DNA of 64,000 nucleotides from Ottowia beijingensis (GCF_013423955.1 NZ_JACCKX010000003.1:45767-109766), one strand, 5' to 3'. Shown: positions 1 through 9,698, counted from the stretch's first letter. The notes: a model not told the origin generated them from the sequence alone. Numbers and translations are program-made.

Positions 1-612
1 CTTGTCTATCTGGAGCCCGCCAGCCTGCGCATGCTGGCCCTGGGCTTTGCGGCGGGGCTGCCGCTGTTGCTGGTGCTGGGCACGCTGTCTTTCAGGCTGC
101 GCGAGGCGGGCATCGACCGCACCACCATCGGCTACCTGTCGTGGGTGGGGCTGGCCTATGCGTTCAAGTGGGTCTGGTCGCCGCTGGTGGACCGCCTGCC
201 GCTGCCATTGCTCACACGCTGGCTGGGCCGGCGGCGCAGCTGGCTGCTGCTGGCGCAGGCGCTGGTGATGACCGGCCTGGTCGGCATGGCGCTGGCCGAC
301 CCGCGCGACGCCCTGGGGCCCATAGTGTGGTGCGCGCTGCTGGTGGCCTTTGGCTCTGCCACGCAGGACATTGCGCTGGACGCCTTCCGCATCGAATCCG
401 CCGACGCCGACCACCAGGCCGCCCTGGCCGCCACCTACCAGACGGGCTACCGCCTGGCCATGATCTGGGCCGGCGCGGGCGTGCTGTGGGTGGCCGCGCG
501 CGCTGAAGTGGCCGGCCTGGCGGGCTACCAGGCCGGCGCCTGGACCACGGCCTACTTGGTGATGGCGGCATCCATGCTGCTGGGCGTGGTGACGGTACTG
601 CTGTACGGATAG
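1..612 (+). pseudogene. ampG: AmpG-like muropeptide MFS transporter, truncated
   Basis: The reading frame is open from the first base, so the start lies upstream of the window. It encodes hydrophobic membrane segments typical of the AmpG branch of the major facilitator superfamily, which imports anhydromuropeptides for cell-wall recycling. Visible family signatures are TTIGYLSWVGLAYAFKWVWS followed by an LGRRRSW cytoplasmic loop, and the segment FGSATQDIALDAFRIE. The frame stops at a TAG formed by the first bases of the IS91-like element, so only about 200 residues of a family that usually exceeds 400 remain, and all C-terminal helices are missing. I see no remainder of the gene on the far side of the mobile block. 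Family assignment is fairly sure; loss of function is inferred. Confidence 0.75.
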
Positions 613-2357
613 GAAATTCAACCGCATGAGGCCAAGTATGGCACGAGTTTTGGGCCTCGAAACACGTTCGGCCAAGGAAGGTTGAGCGCTCGCTTGCCGC
701 TCAATGGCAAGAGCTTGGGAGGCAGTATGCATTTGGGCCTGGCGCGCGCGCAGCTGCTTCCCCGCAGCGATGGATACCGCCGCTTCACTGGGTCACCAAT
801 TGACGCGCTGGTCTACCTCGTCGGGTTGAGCTGCCAGATCCCAATCCGGCTCGCCTTGCGCACCATCATCCACCGGCGCGTCGCAGCCCTCCCACAGCGG
901 TGGCCCGCGTGCCGGGGTGATGTGCGGGGGGCAGACTCCACCCCGATGTGGTTCAGGATGTGGCGGATTTCGGCGCTGTGCGTGATGAAGGCAATGATGC
1001 GCATTTGCCCCCGCAGTTCGGACACAGCAGTGGGAAGACCTCGTAGATGCGGGCAATCAGCACCGCCCATAGGTAGTGCGCTGGGCGTTTGGGAGGTGCT
1101 GCAGGTTCTGGTGTGGGTGTGGCCGCGTTGCCCGGCGCCGCCACCCCAGGTACGCCCACGCCCGCGCCAGATTGTGCAGTCTCGACCGTGGCTGGTTGCG
1201 CCGCAGCAGGCTGAGCCAGCGCCGTTACCGCCGCTCTCAGCGGCGAGTTTGGTGCCAGCACACCAAAGTAGCGGTGCCGGTGGGTGCGTGGCGGTGGCAC
1301 CAGCGCGGCAATGCGGTCGATGAGCTCCAGCGGTGTGAGGTGCAGCTCATCTGCCTTGGCACCACGCTTGTCACTGGTGGGCTCGCTGCGCTGTTTGGCA
1401 CAGCGGTACACCAGTTTGCTTCCCTCTTTGCGTAGGCGCTCCATGGAAAACGGTGGACGCGCGCAATAGCGCAGCAGCCGCTCCAGCGCAGCGCGGTCGT
1501 GGGCTTCGATGCAGACACCGGCGTCCACCGAGAAGCCGCTGTGTTTGTAGCCCAGCATGTCTTTGGCGTCACAGTTCTCCAGCAGGCCCCGAGCAACGAA
1601 GGCGCGCAGGATGCGTTTTGCAGTGTGGTCTGCACTGGGGCCACGGTAGCCGCATCGATGCCGGTGGCCGCGTGAAAGATGACACCCGGCGATGAGATTC
1701 GAGGGGTCGCATCAGCATCGCCCTCGCCCTCCACTTCCTCAAACACCCCGTCCACCACACAAACGTGGAAGTGGACGTGTTCATTGAGGCTGGAGCCGAA
1801 TCGGTGAATGAAGGCGATGGCACCGATGTGCAGGCCTGCCTTGTCCATATGGGCCGCACCGGGGCTGTGGGTCTGCAGAGTTTGTGCGATCACCCGCAGA
1901 AAGATGCGCAGCACCATGCTCAGCACCGCTCCGTCGCGCTGCATGAAGTACCGAAGCCGCTTGGGAACCGACAGCACCCACTGGCGCACCGGCAGGCGGG
2001 GAGACGTGGTCGTTCAGGTGCGCTGCTGTCTCCACCATGCGCCGGGTGGTGCACGAGGGCAGACTCCCGGCCTTTGCAGGAGAAGGCTACAAAGTAGTCG
2101 TGCCCACAGTCGCCGCAGCGAGCGCGGGCAAAGCCATGGGCAAAGATGCCGCACTCAAGATACTTGGCAAACGCTTTGCGCACGAAGGGCTTGGGGGTGT
2201 GGTGGTCGCCCTGGCCGTCGAACTGACCCGCGCTGGCCAACTCTAGCCAGGTCTCGTAGTGCTCGGCTACCGTTTGGTAGAGCAGCGTGCGTTCGGGGTG
2301 GCGTGGGTTGTAGAGCTTGGGCTTGGAAGTGGCTGACATGAATACTGTACAAATGCA
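605..2357 (-). mobile_element. IS91-like (ISCR-like) insertion sequence, copy 1
   Basis: Boundaries come from comparing the three copies in the window: all share sequence from ACGGATAGGAAATTC on the left to TGTACAAATGCA on the right, and differ outside. There are no terminal inverted repeats and no target duplication, as expected of the IS91 family, which moves by rolling-circle replication with a HUH transposase. The transposase runs leftward, so by analogy with IS91 the origin end (oriIS) is near 605 and the terminus (terIS) near 2357. Copy 1 differs from copies 2 and 3 between about 919 and 1201 by many substitutions and a 6-base insertion, so its origin-proximal part is a different allele. 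Confidence 0.85.
793..2339 (-). pseudogene. IS91-family transposase, copy 1 (frameshifted)
   Basis: The intact product would be about 515 residues. It opens with MSATSKPKLYNPRHPERTLL and a cysteine-rich zinc-binding region (CGDCGHDYF, then CKGRGVCPSC after frame correction). The catalytic core contains the HUH motif in EHVHFHVCVVDGVF, and the C-terminal part has another CPNCGG knuckle and a basic, proline-rich linker. The frame breaks several times: near 2055 (one G short), near 2000 (one C short), near 1615 (one T short) and again near 1015 and 900. The first two breaks are present in all three copies; the third is repaired in copy 3. Either the element is a shared pseudogene or the consensus has homopolymer errors; I favour the latter. 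Confidence 0.8.
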
Positions 2358-2493
2358 AGGGGTATCTATTTAGCTCCAGTAGCGCCGATGACGCAGTGTC
2401 GATGCGCCTGGCCGGGTGGCCGTGTAGGCCAGCTTGGATCCCTGGCGTGATCCGCCGCCCGGCCCTGCCGTGGTCGGCGGCGGCGTGCCGGGG

Positions 2494-2850
2494 TCAGCGG
2501 TAGCGACCGTCGTACGGATAGCGGTCGTACTGGTTCGCCACGCCGTCGCCGTCGTCGTCGAAGACCGGCGCGACGGCGACCGTGGGCGGCACGACGACGT
2601 CGGCATAGGGCGCGGGCCCCTGCGCCAGCGGAATGTGGCGGCCGGCCGGGTCCACCTGGTAGCGCGTGCCGTTGGCGTCGGTGTACACGGTGCCCACGGG
2701 GAAGGCGGGCCGGTCGGGCGGCGTCGGGTCGTACGGGACGCCGAAGATCTGCGACAGCGTCTTTCCCACGCCATCGATCAGGTCGGCGTGCGCGAAGCCG
2801 CCGAACGCCATCGCGCTGGCGGCGACGGCAGACAAGATGAACTTCTTCAT
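2494..2850 (-). CDS. Small exported protein with Asp-rich tail (cassette copy A)
   Basis: About 118 residues with an N-terminal signal peptide (MKKFILSAVAASAMAFGGFA, predicted cleavage after HA). The mature part has no domain I recognise, but it ends with DDDGDGVANQYDRYPYD, an Asp/Gly pattern resembling calcium-binding thrombospondin type-3 loops. I chose the ATG at 2850 rather than the upstream in-frame ATG because it is preceded by AGGAG at good spacing and begins the signal peptide. It is downstream of the tctC gene and separated from it by a strong terminator, so it is probably expressed on its own. Function unknown; possibly a periplasmic or surface protein that binds divalent cations. 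Confidence 0.65.
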   Translation of the reverse strand: MKKFILSAVAASAMAFGGFAHADLIDGVGKTLSQIFGVPYDPTPPDRPAFPVGTVYTDANGTRYQVDPAGRHIPLAQGPAPYADVVVPPTVAVAPVFDDDGDGVANQYDRYPYDGRYR

Positions 2851-3014
2851 GAGCTGCTCCTGCGGATCCATTTCCGCTCTGGATCCATTGCACTGCAGCG
2901 CGCCGGGTGCGCAGCCGGTGCATGCAGCGGCGACCTGTGCGCCGCTTCCTGCGCGGCCGTAGGTGATGCCGGCTGTGCGGCGGCCTTCGGCGCCGCGGCA
3001 AGCCCGAGCGAAAC

Positions 3015-3039
3015 AAAAAGGGCTCCCACGCGGGAGCCC
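3015..3039 (-). terminator. Rho-independent terminator after tctC (copy A)
   Basis: An 8-base-pair perfect stem, GGGCTCCC at 3020-3027 and GGGAGCCC at 3032-3039, with a 4-base loop. Read leftward it is followed by five T (3015-3019 as A on the plus strand). It lies 28 bases past the tctC stop and ends the leftward reductase-FAH-tctC operon. Confidence 0.85.
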
Positions 3040-3066
3040 TCAGCCTCGATCAGCGATCGCTGCCGG

Positions 3067-4018
3067 TTACAGGCCCAGCCGCTGGATCGTCGCTGCCTTC
3101 GCCCGGCTGTCCTCGCGCAGCTTGCGCCCGAACGCTTCGGCCGGCTGGTACTCGACGACCTGGCCGGCCTTGGCGGCCCAGTCCACGTAGCCGGGCGACT
3201 TCACCGCGCGTTCGCAGGCGGCTTGCAGCTTGTCCAGCACGGCGGTCGGCGTCTTGGCCGGCGCCAGCAGGCCGCCGAAGCTCAGCTGCACCACCGGCAC
3301 GCCCGACTCGGTCAGCGTGGGCACGGCCGGGAAATGCGGATGGCGCTGGTCCGAGTACACCGCCAGCAGCCGCAGCGTGCCGGCCTGCACCTGCGCGCGC
3401 ACCGAACTGGCCAGCACCGCGCCGAAGCCCAGGCGGCCGCCCAGCAGGTCCTGCATCATCGGGCCGTCGCCCTTGTAGGCGACGTGGTTCAGCTGCACCT
3501 TGGCCGCGGCCTCGATGTCGGCGGTGCCCAGATGGGGATCGAGCCGATGCCAGAGGTGCCGTAGCTCACCGCACCCGGCTCCTTGCGTGCACCCACCAGC
3601 ACGTCGGCGATCGTCTTGTACGGCGAGTTCGCCAGCACCGCGATCGCGAAGATGTTGTCGAAGACGTGGCACACGGGGAGAACGACTCCACGCCGTACTT
3701 GATCGTCTTGACGCGGTGCGGCTGGCTGGTGAGCGACACGGCGGGCGTGAACGCCAGCGCGTAGCCGTCGGCGCGCGCGCCGGCCACGAAGGCCAGGCCG
3801 ATCGCGCCGGCCGCGCCGTCGCGGTTCATCACCGCCACCGGCGTGTTCAGCGCCTCGGAGAAGGCCTTGGCGAACGCGCGGGCGTTCTGGTCCAGGCCGC
3901 CGCCGGCGGCGAAGGGCACGGTCACCTCGATCGGCCCCTGCGGAAAGTCCGAAGCCGACACCGCCGATGCGCCCAGGCCCAGGACAGCGGCGGCGAGGAT
4001 GCGAGTGGTCTTGTTCAT
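3067..4018 (-). CDS. Tripartite tricarboxylate transporter substrate-binding protein (TctC/Bug family), frameshifted copy A
   Basis: A periplasmic solute-binding receptor of the Bug/TctC family, which is greatly expanded in Betaproteobacteria and binds carboxylated or aromatic acids. Seen: signal peptide (MNKTTRILAAAVLGLGASAV, cleavage after SA), the family opening FPQGPIEVTVPFAAGGGLDQ, and the C-terminal half with HVAYKGDGPMMQDLLGGR. The length corrected for two single-base losses (near 3675 and 3535) is 318 codons, normal for the family. The start ATG at 4018 has GAGGAG upstream and lies 20 bases after the FAH stop, so the two are co-transcribed. No TctA/TctB membrane components are present, as is common for Bug receptors. 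Both copies carry the same two breaks. Ligand unknown; the neighbours suggest an organic acid. Confidence 0.85.
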
Positions 4019-4038
4019 CTTCCGGTCTCCTCGTTGGT

Positions 4039-4889
4039 TCAGTCTTCGTCGACGATGGGGTTGCGCAGCACGCCGATGCGATCGACCTCGATCTCCACGA
4101 CGTCGCCGGCCTTCATCCACACCGGGGCTGGCGCCGCGCGCCCACGCCACCGGGGGTGCCGGTGACGACCACGTCGCCGGCCTGCAGCGGGGCGATGGCC
4201 GAGACGTAGGCGATCTGCCGGGCGATGCTGTGGATCATCATCTCGGTGGTGGCGCGCTGCATCTCCTGGCCGTTGAGGCGGGTGACGAGCGTCATGCTGG
4301 TGCCGAAGGGGATCTCGTCGGCGGTGACCATCCAGGGGCCGAAGCCGCCGGTGCGCCAGAAGTTCTTGCCGGGCACCCACTGGGAGGTGTGGCGCTGCCA
4401 GTCGCGCACGCTGCCGTCGTTGTAGCAGGCGTAGCCGGCGATGTGGCGGGCCACGTCGGCCTCGGCGATGCGGCGGCCGCCCTTGCCGATGATCACGGCG
4501 ATCTCGGCTTCGTAGTCCAGCTGGGTGGATTCGCGGGGCCGCACGATGGCCTGGCCGTGGCCCACCTGGGAGTCGGCCACGCGCAGGAAGAAGGTGGGCT
4601 GCTCGGTGACCTCGCGGTTGGTCTCCTGCACGTGCTCGTGGTAGTTCAGGCCGCAGCACCAGATCTTGCCGGGCTCGGGGATGACGGGCAGCAGGGTGAC
4701 CGACTCCAGGGCGAAGTCGGGCTTGCGCTGCGCCACCGCGGCGCGCGCTTCGGCCAGCGCATCGCCGGCCAGCAGCGCCCGCAGGTCCGCGTACTTGCCG
4801 TCCAGGGCGGCGCCCAGGTCGACGACGCCGCCTTCGACGACGGCCCCGAATCCGGGGCGATCGCCCCGCGTGAAACTGATCAATTTCAT
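4039..4889 (-). CDS. Fumarylacetoacetate hydrolase family protein (copy A)
   Basis: About 283 residues once one missing base near 4130 is allowed for. The FAH fold hydrolyses or decarboxylates C-C bonds in beta-diketo acids, typically late steps of aromatic catabolism. Family signatures seen: the N-terminal domain (MKLISFTRGDRPGFGAVVEG), GLNYHEHVQETNRE, the metal-binding pair in LDYEAEIAVIIGKG, the third ligand in YNDGSVRDWQ, and the C-terminal TPGGVG. The tail PVWMKAGDVVEIEVDRIGVL is in another frame and ends at 4039. The gene is leftward, between the reductase (42 bases upstream) and tctC. Substrate cannot be told; it could be a fumarylpyruvate or acylpyruvate hydrolase or a related decarboxylase. 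Confidence 0.85.
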
Positions 4890-4931
4890 GGAGTGCTTCC
4901 TTGGTGACTACGGGTTGGGACGCCTTGCGCG

Positions 4932-5506
4932 TCAGGGCGTCGGCGCGCGCAGGGGGCGCAGGGCCGCGGCCCAGCGTGCGAGCTCCTTGAGCATCGCGGC
5001 GGCGGACTCGCCGTGCAGCGCCGCCGGCTGGAACTTGCCTTCGGCGTCCACGAGCGTGCCGACGTTCTGGACGGCCACGGCTTCCAGCAGCGGCACGATC
5101 TTCTGGGTGGTCATCAACTGCTTGGCGACCTGCACCGCGCGGATGCCGCCGGACATGCCGCCGTAGCTGACGAATGCCGCCGGCTTGTAGGCCCACTCGG
5201 CGCTCAGGTAGCTCAGCGCGTTCAGCAGCGAGGCGGGCGGGCCGAAGTTGTACTCGGGCAGCACGAAGACGTAGGCATCCGCGGCCGCCGTGAGCTTGCT
5301 CCAGCGCAGGGTGTGCGCGTGGCTGTACTTGCCCGTGCGCGGATGCTCCGGCTCGTCCAGCAGGGGCAGGGCCAGTTCCTTGAGATCGCAGGCGACGACT
5401 TCGAATTCGCCTTGCGCGCGGGCCACTTGCTCGAACCAGGCGGCCACGGCGGGGCCGACGCGCCGGGGCGCGTGCTGCAGGTGATGACGTTCAGGATGGG
5501 TTGCAT
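4932..5506 (-). CDS. NAD(P)H-dependent FMN reductase family protein (copy A)
   Basis: A flavodoxin-fold reductase of about 191 residues, first gene of the leftward operon. Seen: MQPILNVITCSTRP at the N-terminus (the phosphate-binding loop), LPEYNFGPPASLLNAL, and FVSYGGMSGGIRAVQ, all typical of the SsuE/ChrR/YieF-like NADPH-dependent FMN reductases, which reduce flavin, quinones or nitro compounds in the cytoplasm. One base is missing near 5465, which splits the N-terminal 15 residues from the rest; the other ATG at 5447 would lose the FMN-binding loop, so I place the start at 5506. No partner monooxygenase is seen in the cassette. Confidence 0.8.
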
Positions 5507-5674
5507 GCGGTGGGGGGCGGAGCGCCCCGCTTCGGATTCAGGTCGCGGCGATCATAGCGACAAAAGGAAAAATATATCTCTAAAGCAAAAATATCGATAT
5601 TTAACCGCGAAGCGCTAGAATCCGCCGGCGCACCGCGCATGGCCATCGGGTGCCTGCGCCGGGGCCCTGATTCC
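5507..5674. promoter_or_regulatory. Divergent promoter region with AT-rich palindrome (copy A)
   Basis: This gap separates the leftward reductase operon from the rightward VOC gene. It contains the only strongly AT-rich stretch of the cassette (about 5560-5605). In it lies a perfect 14-base palindrome, AAATATCGATATTT at 5589-5602, preceded by a related half, AAATATAT, at 5567-5577. Such an arrangement is typical of an operator serving both directions, but no regulator gene is in the cassette. The palindrome is seen; its role is inferred. Confidence 0.5.
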
Positions 5675-6256
5675 ATGGAGACTCTTGTGACGCGTCCCGG
5701 CTTTTCCTTCAGCCACTTCGGCATGTTCGTGCACGACATCGCCGCCCTCGAGGCCTTCTACACGGAGCTGCTGGCGTTCACCGTCACGGACCGCGGCCAG
5801 TTGCCGGGGCCGAATGGCCCGCGCGACCTGGTGTTCCTCAGCCGCGATCCCGACGAACACCACCAGCTCGTGCTGATCTCCGGCCGTCCGAAGGAGCTGG
5901 ACTTCAACCCGATCAACCAGATCTCGCTGAAGGCCGACAGCCTGGACACGCTGTGCCGCATGTACCGCACCCTCCAGGCCCGTGGCGCAGGCGAAGTCAG
6001 GCCCATCACCCACGGCAACGCGGTGTCCATCTATGTCCCGGATCCCGAGGGCAACCGGCTCGAGCTGTACTTCGACCTGCCCTGGTATGTCTCGCAACCC
6101 ATGGCCGTGCCGATCGACCTGGACGACGAGGCCACGCTGCTGCAGCGCCTGGAGGCGCACGCGCGCGGCCTGCCCGGTTTCCGCCCGCGCGCGCAATGGC
6201 GTGCGGAGATGGCCCGGCGCATGGGATGGACCTCGCAGGAGGGCGCGGCGGGATAG
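5675..6256 (+). CDS. VOC-family protein, extradiol-dioxygenase-like (copy A)
   Basis: About 193 residues of the vicinal-oxygen-chelate fold. The three metal ligands of a type-I extradiol dioxygenase or glyoxalase-like enzyme are recognisable: His in FSHFGMFVHD, His in DEHHQLVL and Glu in GNRLELYFDLPW. These proteins use Fe(II) or Mn(II) to cleave catechols or to rearrange small metabolites. I prefer the ATG at 5675 (METLVTRPGF) because the upstream ATG at 5639 adds a non-conserved stretch; neither has a strong ribosome site. It is divergent from the reductase-FAH-receptor operon. A meta-cleavage step followed by FAH-type hydrolysis would be a sensible pathway, but this is inference from co-location. 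Confidence 0.75.
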   Translation: METLVTRPGFSFSHFGMFVHDIAALEAFYTELLAFTVTDRGQLPGPNGPRDLVFLSRDPDEHHQLVLISGRPKELDFNPINQISLKADSLDTLCRMYRTLQARGAGEVRPITHGNAVSIYVPDPEGNRLELYFDLPWYVSQPMAVPIDLDDEATLLQRLEAHARGLPGFRPRAQWRAEMARRMGWTSQEGAAG

Positions 6257-6289
6257 CATCCGGTTCTTCGCCATGCACAAAGCCATCCC

Positions 6290-8039
6290 ACGGATAGGAA
6301 ATTCAACCGCATGAGGCCAAGTATGGCACGAGTTTTGGGCCTCGAAACACGTTCGGCCAAGGAAGGTTGAGCGCTCGCTTGCCGCTCAATGGCAAGAGCT
6401 TGGGAGGCAGTATGCATTTGGGCCTGGCGCGCGCGCAGCTGCTTCCCCGCAGCGATGGATACCGCCGCTTCACTGGGTCACCAATTGACGCGCTGGTCTA
6501 CCTCGTCGGGTTGAGCTGCCAGATCCCAATCCGGCTCGCCTTGCGCACCATCATCCACCGGCGCGTCGCAGCCCTCCCACAGCGGTGGCCCGCGTGCCGG
6601 GGTTATGTGCGGTGGCTGCGAGTCCACCCCGATGTGGTTCAGGATGTGGCGGATTTCGGCGCTGTGGGTGATGAAGGCAATGATGCGCATCTGCCCACCG
6701 CACATGGGGCACAGCAGCGGAAATGCCTCGTAGATGCGGGCAATCAGCACCGCCCACAAGTAATGCGCCGCTCGCTTCGGGCGTGCTTCAGGTTCGGGTG
6801 TGGGTGTGGCCGCGTTGCCCGGCGCCGCCACCCCAGGTACGCCCGCGCCAGGTTGTGCAGTCTCCACCGTGGCTGGTTGCGACGCAGCAGGCTGAGCCAG
6901 CGCCGTTACCGCCGCTCTCAGCGGCGAGTTTGGTGCCAGCACACCAAAGTAGCGGTGCCGGTGGGTGCGTGGCGGTGGCACCAGCGCGGCAATGCGGTCG
7001 ATGAGCTCCAGCGGTGTGAGGTGCAGCTCATCTGCCTTGGCACCACGCTTGTCACTGGTGGGCTCGCTGCGCTGTTTGGCACAGCGGTACACCAGTTTGC
7101 TTCCCTCTTTGCGTAGGCGCTCCATGGAAAACGGTGGACGCGCGCAATAGCGCAGCAGCCGCTCCAGCGCAGCGCGGTCGTGGGCTTCGATGCAGACACC
7201 GGCGTCCACCGAGAAGCCGCTGTGTTTGTAGCCCAGCATGTCTTTGGCGTCACAGTTCTCCAGCAGGCCCCGAGCAACGAAGGCGCGCAGGATGCGTTTT
7301 GCAGTGTGGTCTGCACTGGGGCCACGGTAGCCGCATCGATGCCGGTGGCCGCGTGAAAGATGACACCCGGCGATGAGATTCGAGGGGTCGCATCAGCATC
7401 GCCCTCGCCCTCCACTTCCTCAAACACCCCGTCCACCACACAAACGTGGAAGTGGACGTGTTCATTGAGGCTGGAGCCGAATCGGTGAATGAAGGCGATG
7501 GCACCGATGTGCAGGCCTGCCTTGTCCATATGGGCCGCACCGGGGCTGTGGGTCTGCAGAGTTTGTGCGATCACCCGCAGAAAGATGCGCAGCACCATGC
7601 TCAGCACCGCTCCGTCGCGCTGCATGAAGTACCGAAGCCGCTTGGGAACCGACAGCACCCACTGGCGCACCGGCAGGCGGGGAGACGTGGTCGTTCAGGT
7701 GCGCTGCTGTCTCCACCATGCGCCGGGTGGTGCACGAGGGGCAGACTCCCGGCCTTTGCAGGAGAAGGCTACAAAGTAGTCGTGCCCACAGTCGCCGCAG
7801 CGAGCGCGGGCAAAGCCATGGGCAAAGATGCCGCACTCAAGATACTTGGCAAACGCTTTGCGCACGAAGGGCTTGGGGGTGTGGTGGTCGCCCTGGCCGT
7901 CGAACTGACCCGCGCTGGCCAACTCTAGCCAGGTCTCGTAGTGCTCGGCTACCGTTTGGTAGAGCAGCGTGCGTTCGGGGTGGCGTGGGTTGTAGAGCTT
8001 GGGCTTGGAAGTGGCTGACATGAATACTGTACAAATGCA
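6290..8039 (-). mobile_element. IS91-like insertion sequence, copy 2
   Basis: Same ends as copy 1, and directly preceded by the end of cassette copy A (CATGCACAAAGCCATCCC), the same sequence that precedes copy 3. Between 6600 and 6890 it carries the allele shared with copy 3 rather than that of copy 1. The origin end is to the left. Confidence 0.85.
6478..8021 (-). pseudogene. IS91-family transposase, copy 2 (frameshifted)
   Basis: Same protein as copy 1, with the zinc-binding N-terminus, the HUH motif in EHVHFHVCVV, and a C-terminal CPMCGGQMRIIAF segment that is intact here. Three frame breaks remain, near 7740, 7685 and 7300, each explained by one missing base in a G, C or T run. The C-terminal third (6478-7239) is uninterrupted, unlike in copy 1. 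Confidence 0.8.
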
Positions 8040-8175
8040 AGGGGTATCTATTTAGCTCCAGTAGCGCCGATGACGCAGTGTCGATGCGCCTGGCCGGGTG
8101 GCCGTGTAGGCCAGCTTGGATCCCTGGCGTGATCCGCCGCCCGGCCCTGCCGTGGTCGGCGGCGGCGTGCCGGGG

Positions 8176-8532
8176 TCAGCGGTAGCGACCGTCGTACGGA
8201 TAGCGGTCGTACTGGTTCGCCACGCCGTCGCCGTCGTCGTCGAAGACCGGCGCGACGGCGACCGTGGGCGGCACGACGACGTCGGCATAGGGCGCGGGCC
8301 CCTGCGCCAGCGGAATGTGGCGGCCGGCCGGGTCCACCTGGTAGCGCGTGCCGTTGGCGTCGGTGTACACGGTGCCCACGGGGAAGGCGGGCCGGTCGGG
8401 CGGCGTCGGGTCGTACGGGACGCCGAAGATCTGCGACAGCGTCTTTCCCACGCCATCGATCAGGTCGGCGTGCGCGAAGCCGCCGAACGCCATCGCGCTG
8501 GCGGCGACGGCAGACAAGATGAACTTCTTCAT
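8176..8532 (-). CDS. Small exported protein with Asp-rich tail (cassette copy B)
   Basis: Second copy of the gene at 2494-2850, the same in sequence, with the same signal peptide and Asp/Gly-rich C-terminus. In this copy the frame is also open upstream to 8709 because of the two-base deletion at the terminator, but the ATG at 8532 with AGGAG upstream remains the sensible start. Confidence 0.65.
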   Translation of the reverse strand: MKKFILSAVAASAMAFGGFAHADLIDGVGKTLSQIFGVPYDPTPPDRPAFPVGTVYTDANGTRYQVDPAGRHIPLAQGPAPYADVVVPPTVAVAPVFDDDGDGVANQYDRYPYDGRYR

Positions 8533-8696
8533 GAGCTGCTCCTGCGGATCCATTTCCGCTCTGGATCCATTGCACTGCAGCGCGCCGGGTGCGCAGCCGG
8601 TGCATGCAGCGGCGACCTGTGCGCCGCTTCCTGCGCGGCCGTAGGTGATGCCGGCTGTGCGGCGGCCTTCGGCGCCGCGGCAAGCCCGAGCGAAAC

Positions 8697-8719
8697 AAAG
8701 GGCTCCCACGCGGGAGCCC
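8697..8719 (-). terminator. Rho-independent terminator after tctC (copy B)
   Basis: Same 8-base-pair GGGCTCCC/GGGAGCCC stem as in copy A (8700-8707 and 8712-8719), but the following T run is three instead of five, so it may terminate less well if the difference is real and not a sequencing error. Confidence 0.75.
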
Positions 8720-8746
8720 TCAGCCTCGATCAGCGATCGCTGCCGG

Positions 8747-9698
8747 TTACAGGCCCAGCCGCTGGATCGTCGCTGCCTTCGCCCGGCTGTCCTCGCGCAG
8801 CTTGCGCCCGAACGCTTCGGCCGGCTGGTACTCGACGACCTGGCCGGCCTTGGCGGCCCAGTCCACGTAGCCGGGCGACTTCACCGCGCGTTCGCAGGCG
8901 GCTTGCAGCTTGTCCAGCACGGCGGTCGGCGTCTTGGCCGGCGCCAGCAGGCCGCCGAAGCTCAGCTGCACCACCGGCACGCCCGACTCGGTCAGCGTGG
9001 GCACGGCCGGGAAATGCGGATGGCGCTGGTCCGAGTACACCGCCAGCAGCCGCAGCGTGCCGGCCTGCACCTGCGCGCGCACCGAACTGGCCAGCACCGC
9101 GCCGAAGCCCAGGCGGCCGCCCAGCAGGTCCTGCATCATCGGGCCGTCGCCCTTGTAGGCGACGTGGTTCAGCTGCACCTTGGCCGCGGCCTCGATGTCG
9201 GCGGTGCCCAGATGGGGATCGAGCCGATGCCAGAGGTGCCGTAGCTCACCGCACCCGGCTCCTTGCGTGCACCCACCAGCACGTCGGCGATCGTCTTGTA
9301 CGGCGAGTTCGCCAGCACCGCGATCGCGAAGATGTTGTCGAAGACGTGGCACACGGGGAGAACGACTCCACGCCGTACTTGATCGTCTTGACGCGGTGCG
9401 GCTGGCTGGTGAGCGACACGGCGGGCGTGAACGCCAGCGCGTAGCCGTCGGCGCGCGCGCCGGCCACGAAGGCCAGGCCGATCGCGCCGGCCGCGCCGTC
9501 GCGGTTCATCACCGCCACCGGCGTGTTCAGCGCCTCGGAGAAGGCCTTGGCGAACGCGCGGGCGTTCTGGTCCAGGCCGCCGCCGGCGGCGAAGGGCACG
9601 GTCACCTCGATCGGCCCCTGCGGAAAGTCCGAAGCCGACACCGCCGATGCGCCCAGGCCCAGGACAGCGGCGGCGAGGATGCGAGTGGTCTTGTTCAT
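8747..9698 (-). CDS. TctC/Bug-family substrate-binding protein (copy B)
   Basis: Second copy of 3067-4018, with the same signal peptide, the same PFAAGGGLDQ and AYKGDGPMMQDLLGG segments, and the same two frame breaks (near 9355 and 9215). Identical breaks in both copies mean that either the gene was already broken before duplication or the assembly error is systematic. Confidence 0.82.

Larger units (their letters stand above)
2358..6289. repeat. Passenger cassette, copy A of tandem duplication
   Basis: This 3.9 kb segment lies on the terIS side of IS copy 1 and is repeated almost exactly at 8040-11968 behind IS copy 2. Apart from two short length differences (five versus three A at 3015-3019; five versus four G near 4155) I see no differences on inspection. 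It carries five genes: a small exported protein, tctC-like, FAH-family, FMN reductase (all leftward) and a rightward VOC gene. The 135 bases at 2358-2493 beside the IS hold no gene I can support. None of the palindromic repeats common in the surrounding chromosome occur here. Confidence 0.9.

Noticed and set aside
682..1323. Long open frames on the plus strand over the IS91-like copies (also 6367-7116, 12189-12827)
   Set aside because: They are antisense to the transposase, arise from GC-rich codon bias, and have no family similarity or ribosome site.
2434..3564. 376-codon plus-strand frame across tctC and the small exported protein (repeated at 8116-9444)
   Set aside because: Composition is Arg/Gly/Val-rich shadow sequence; the opposite strand has clear TctC and signal-peptide features and a terminator in the middle.
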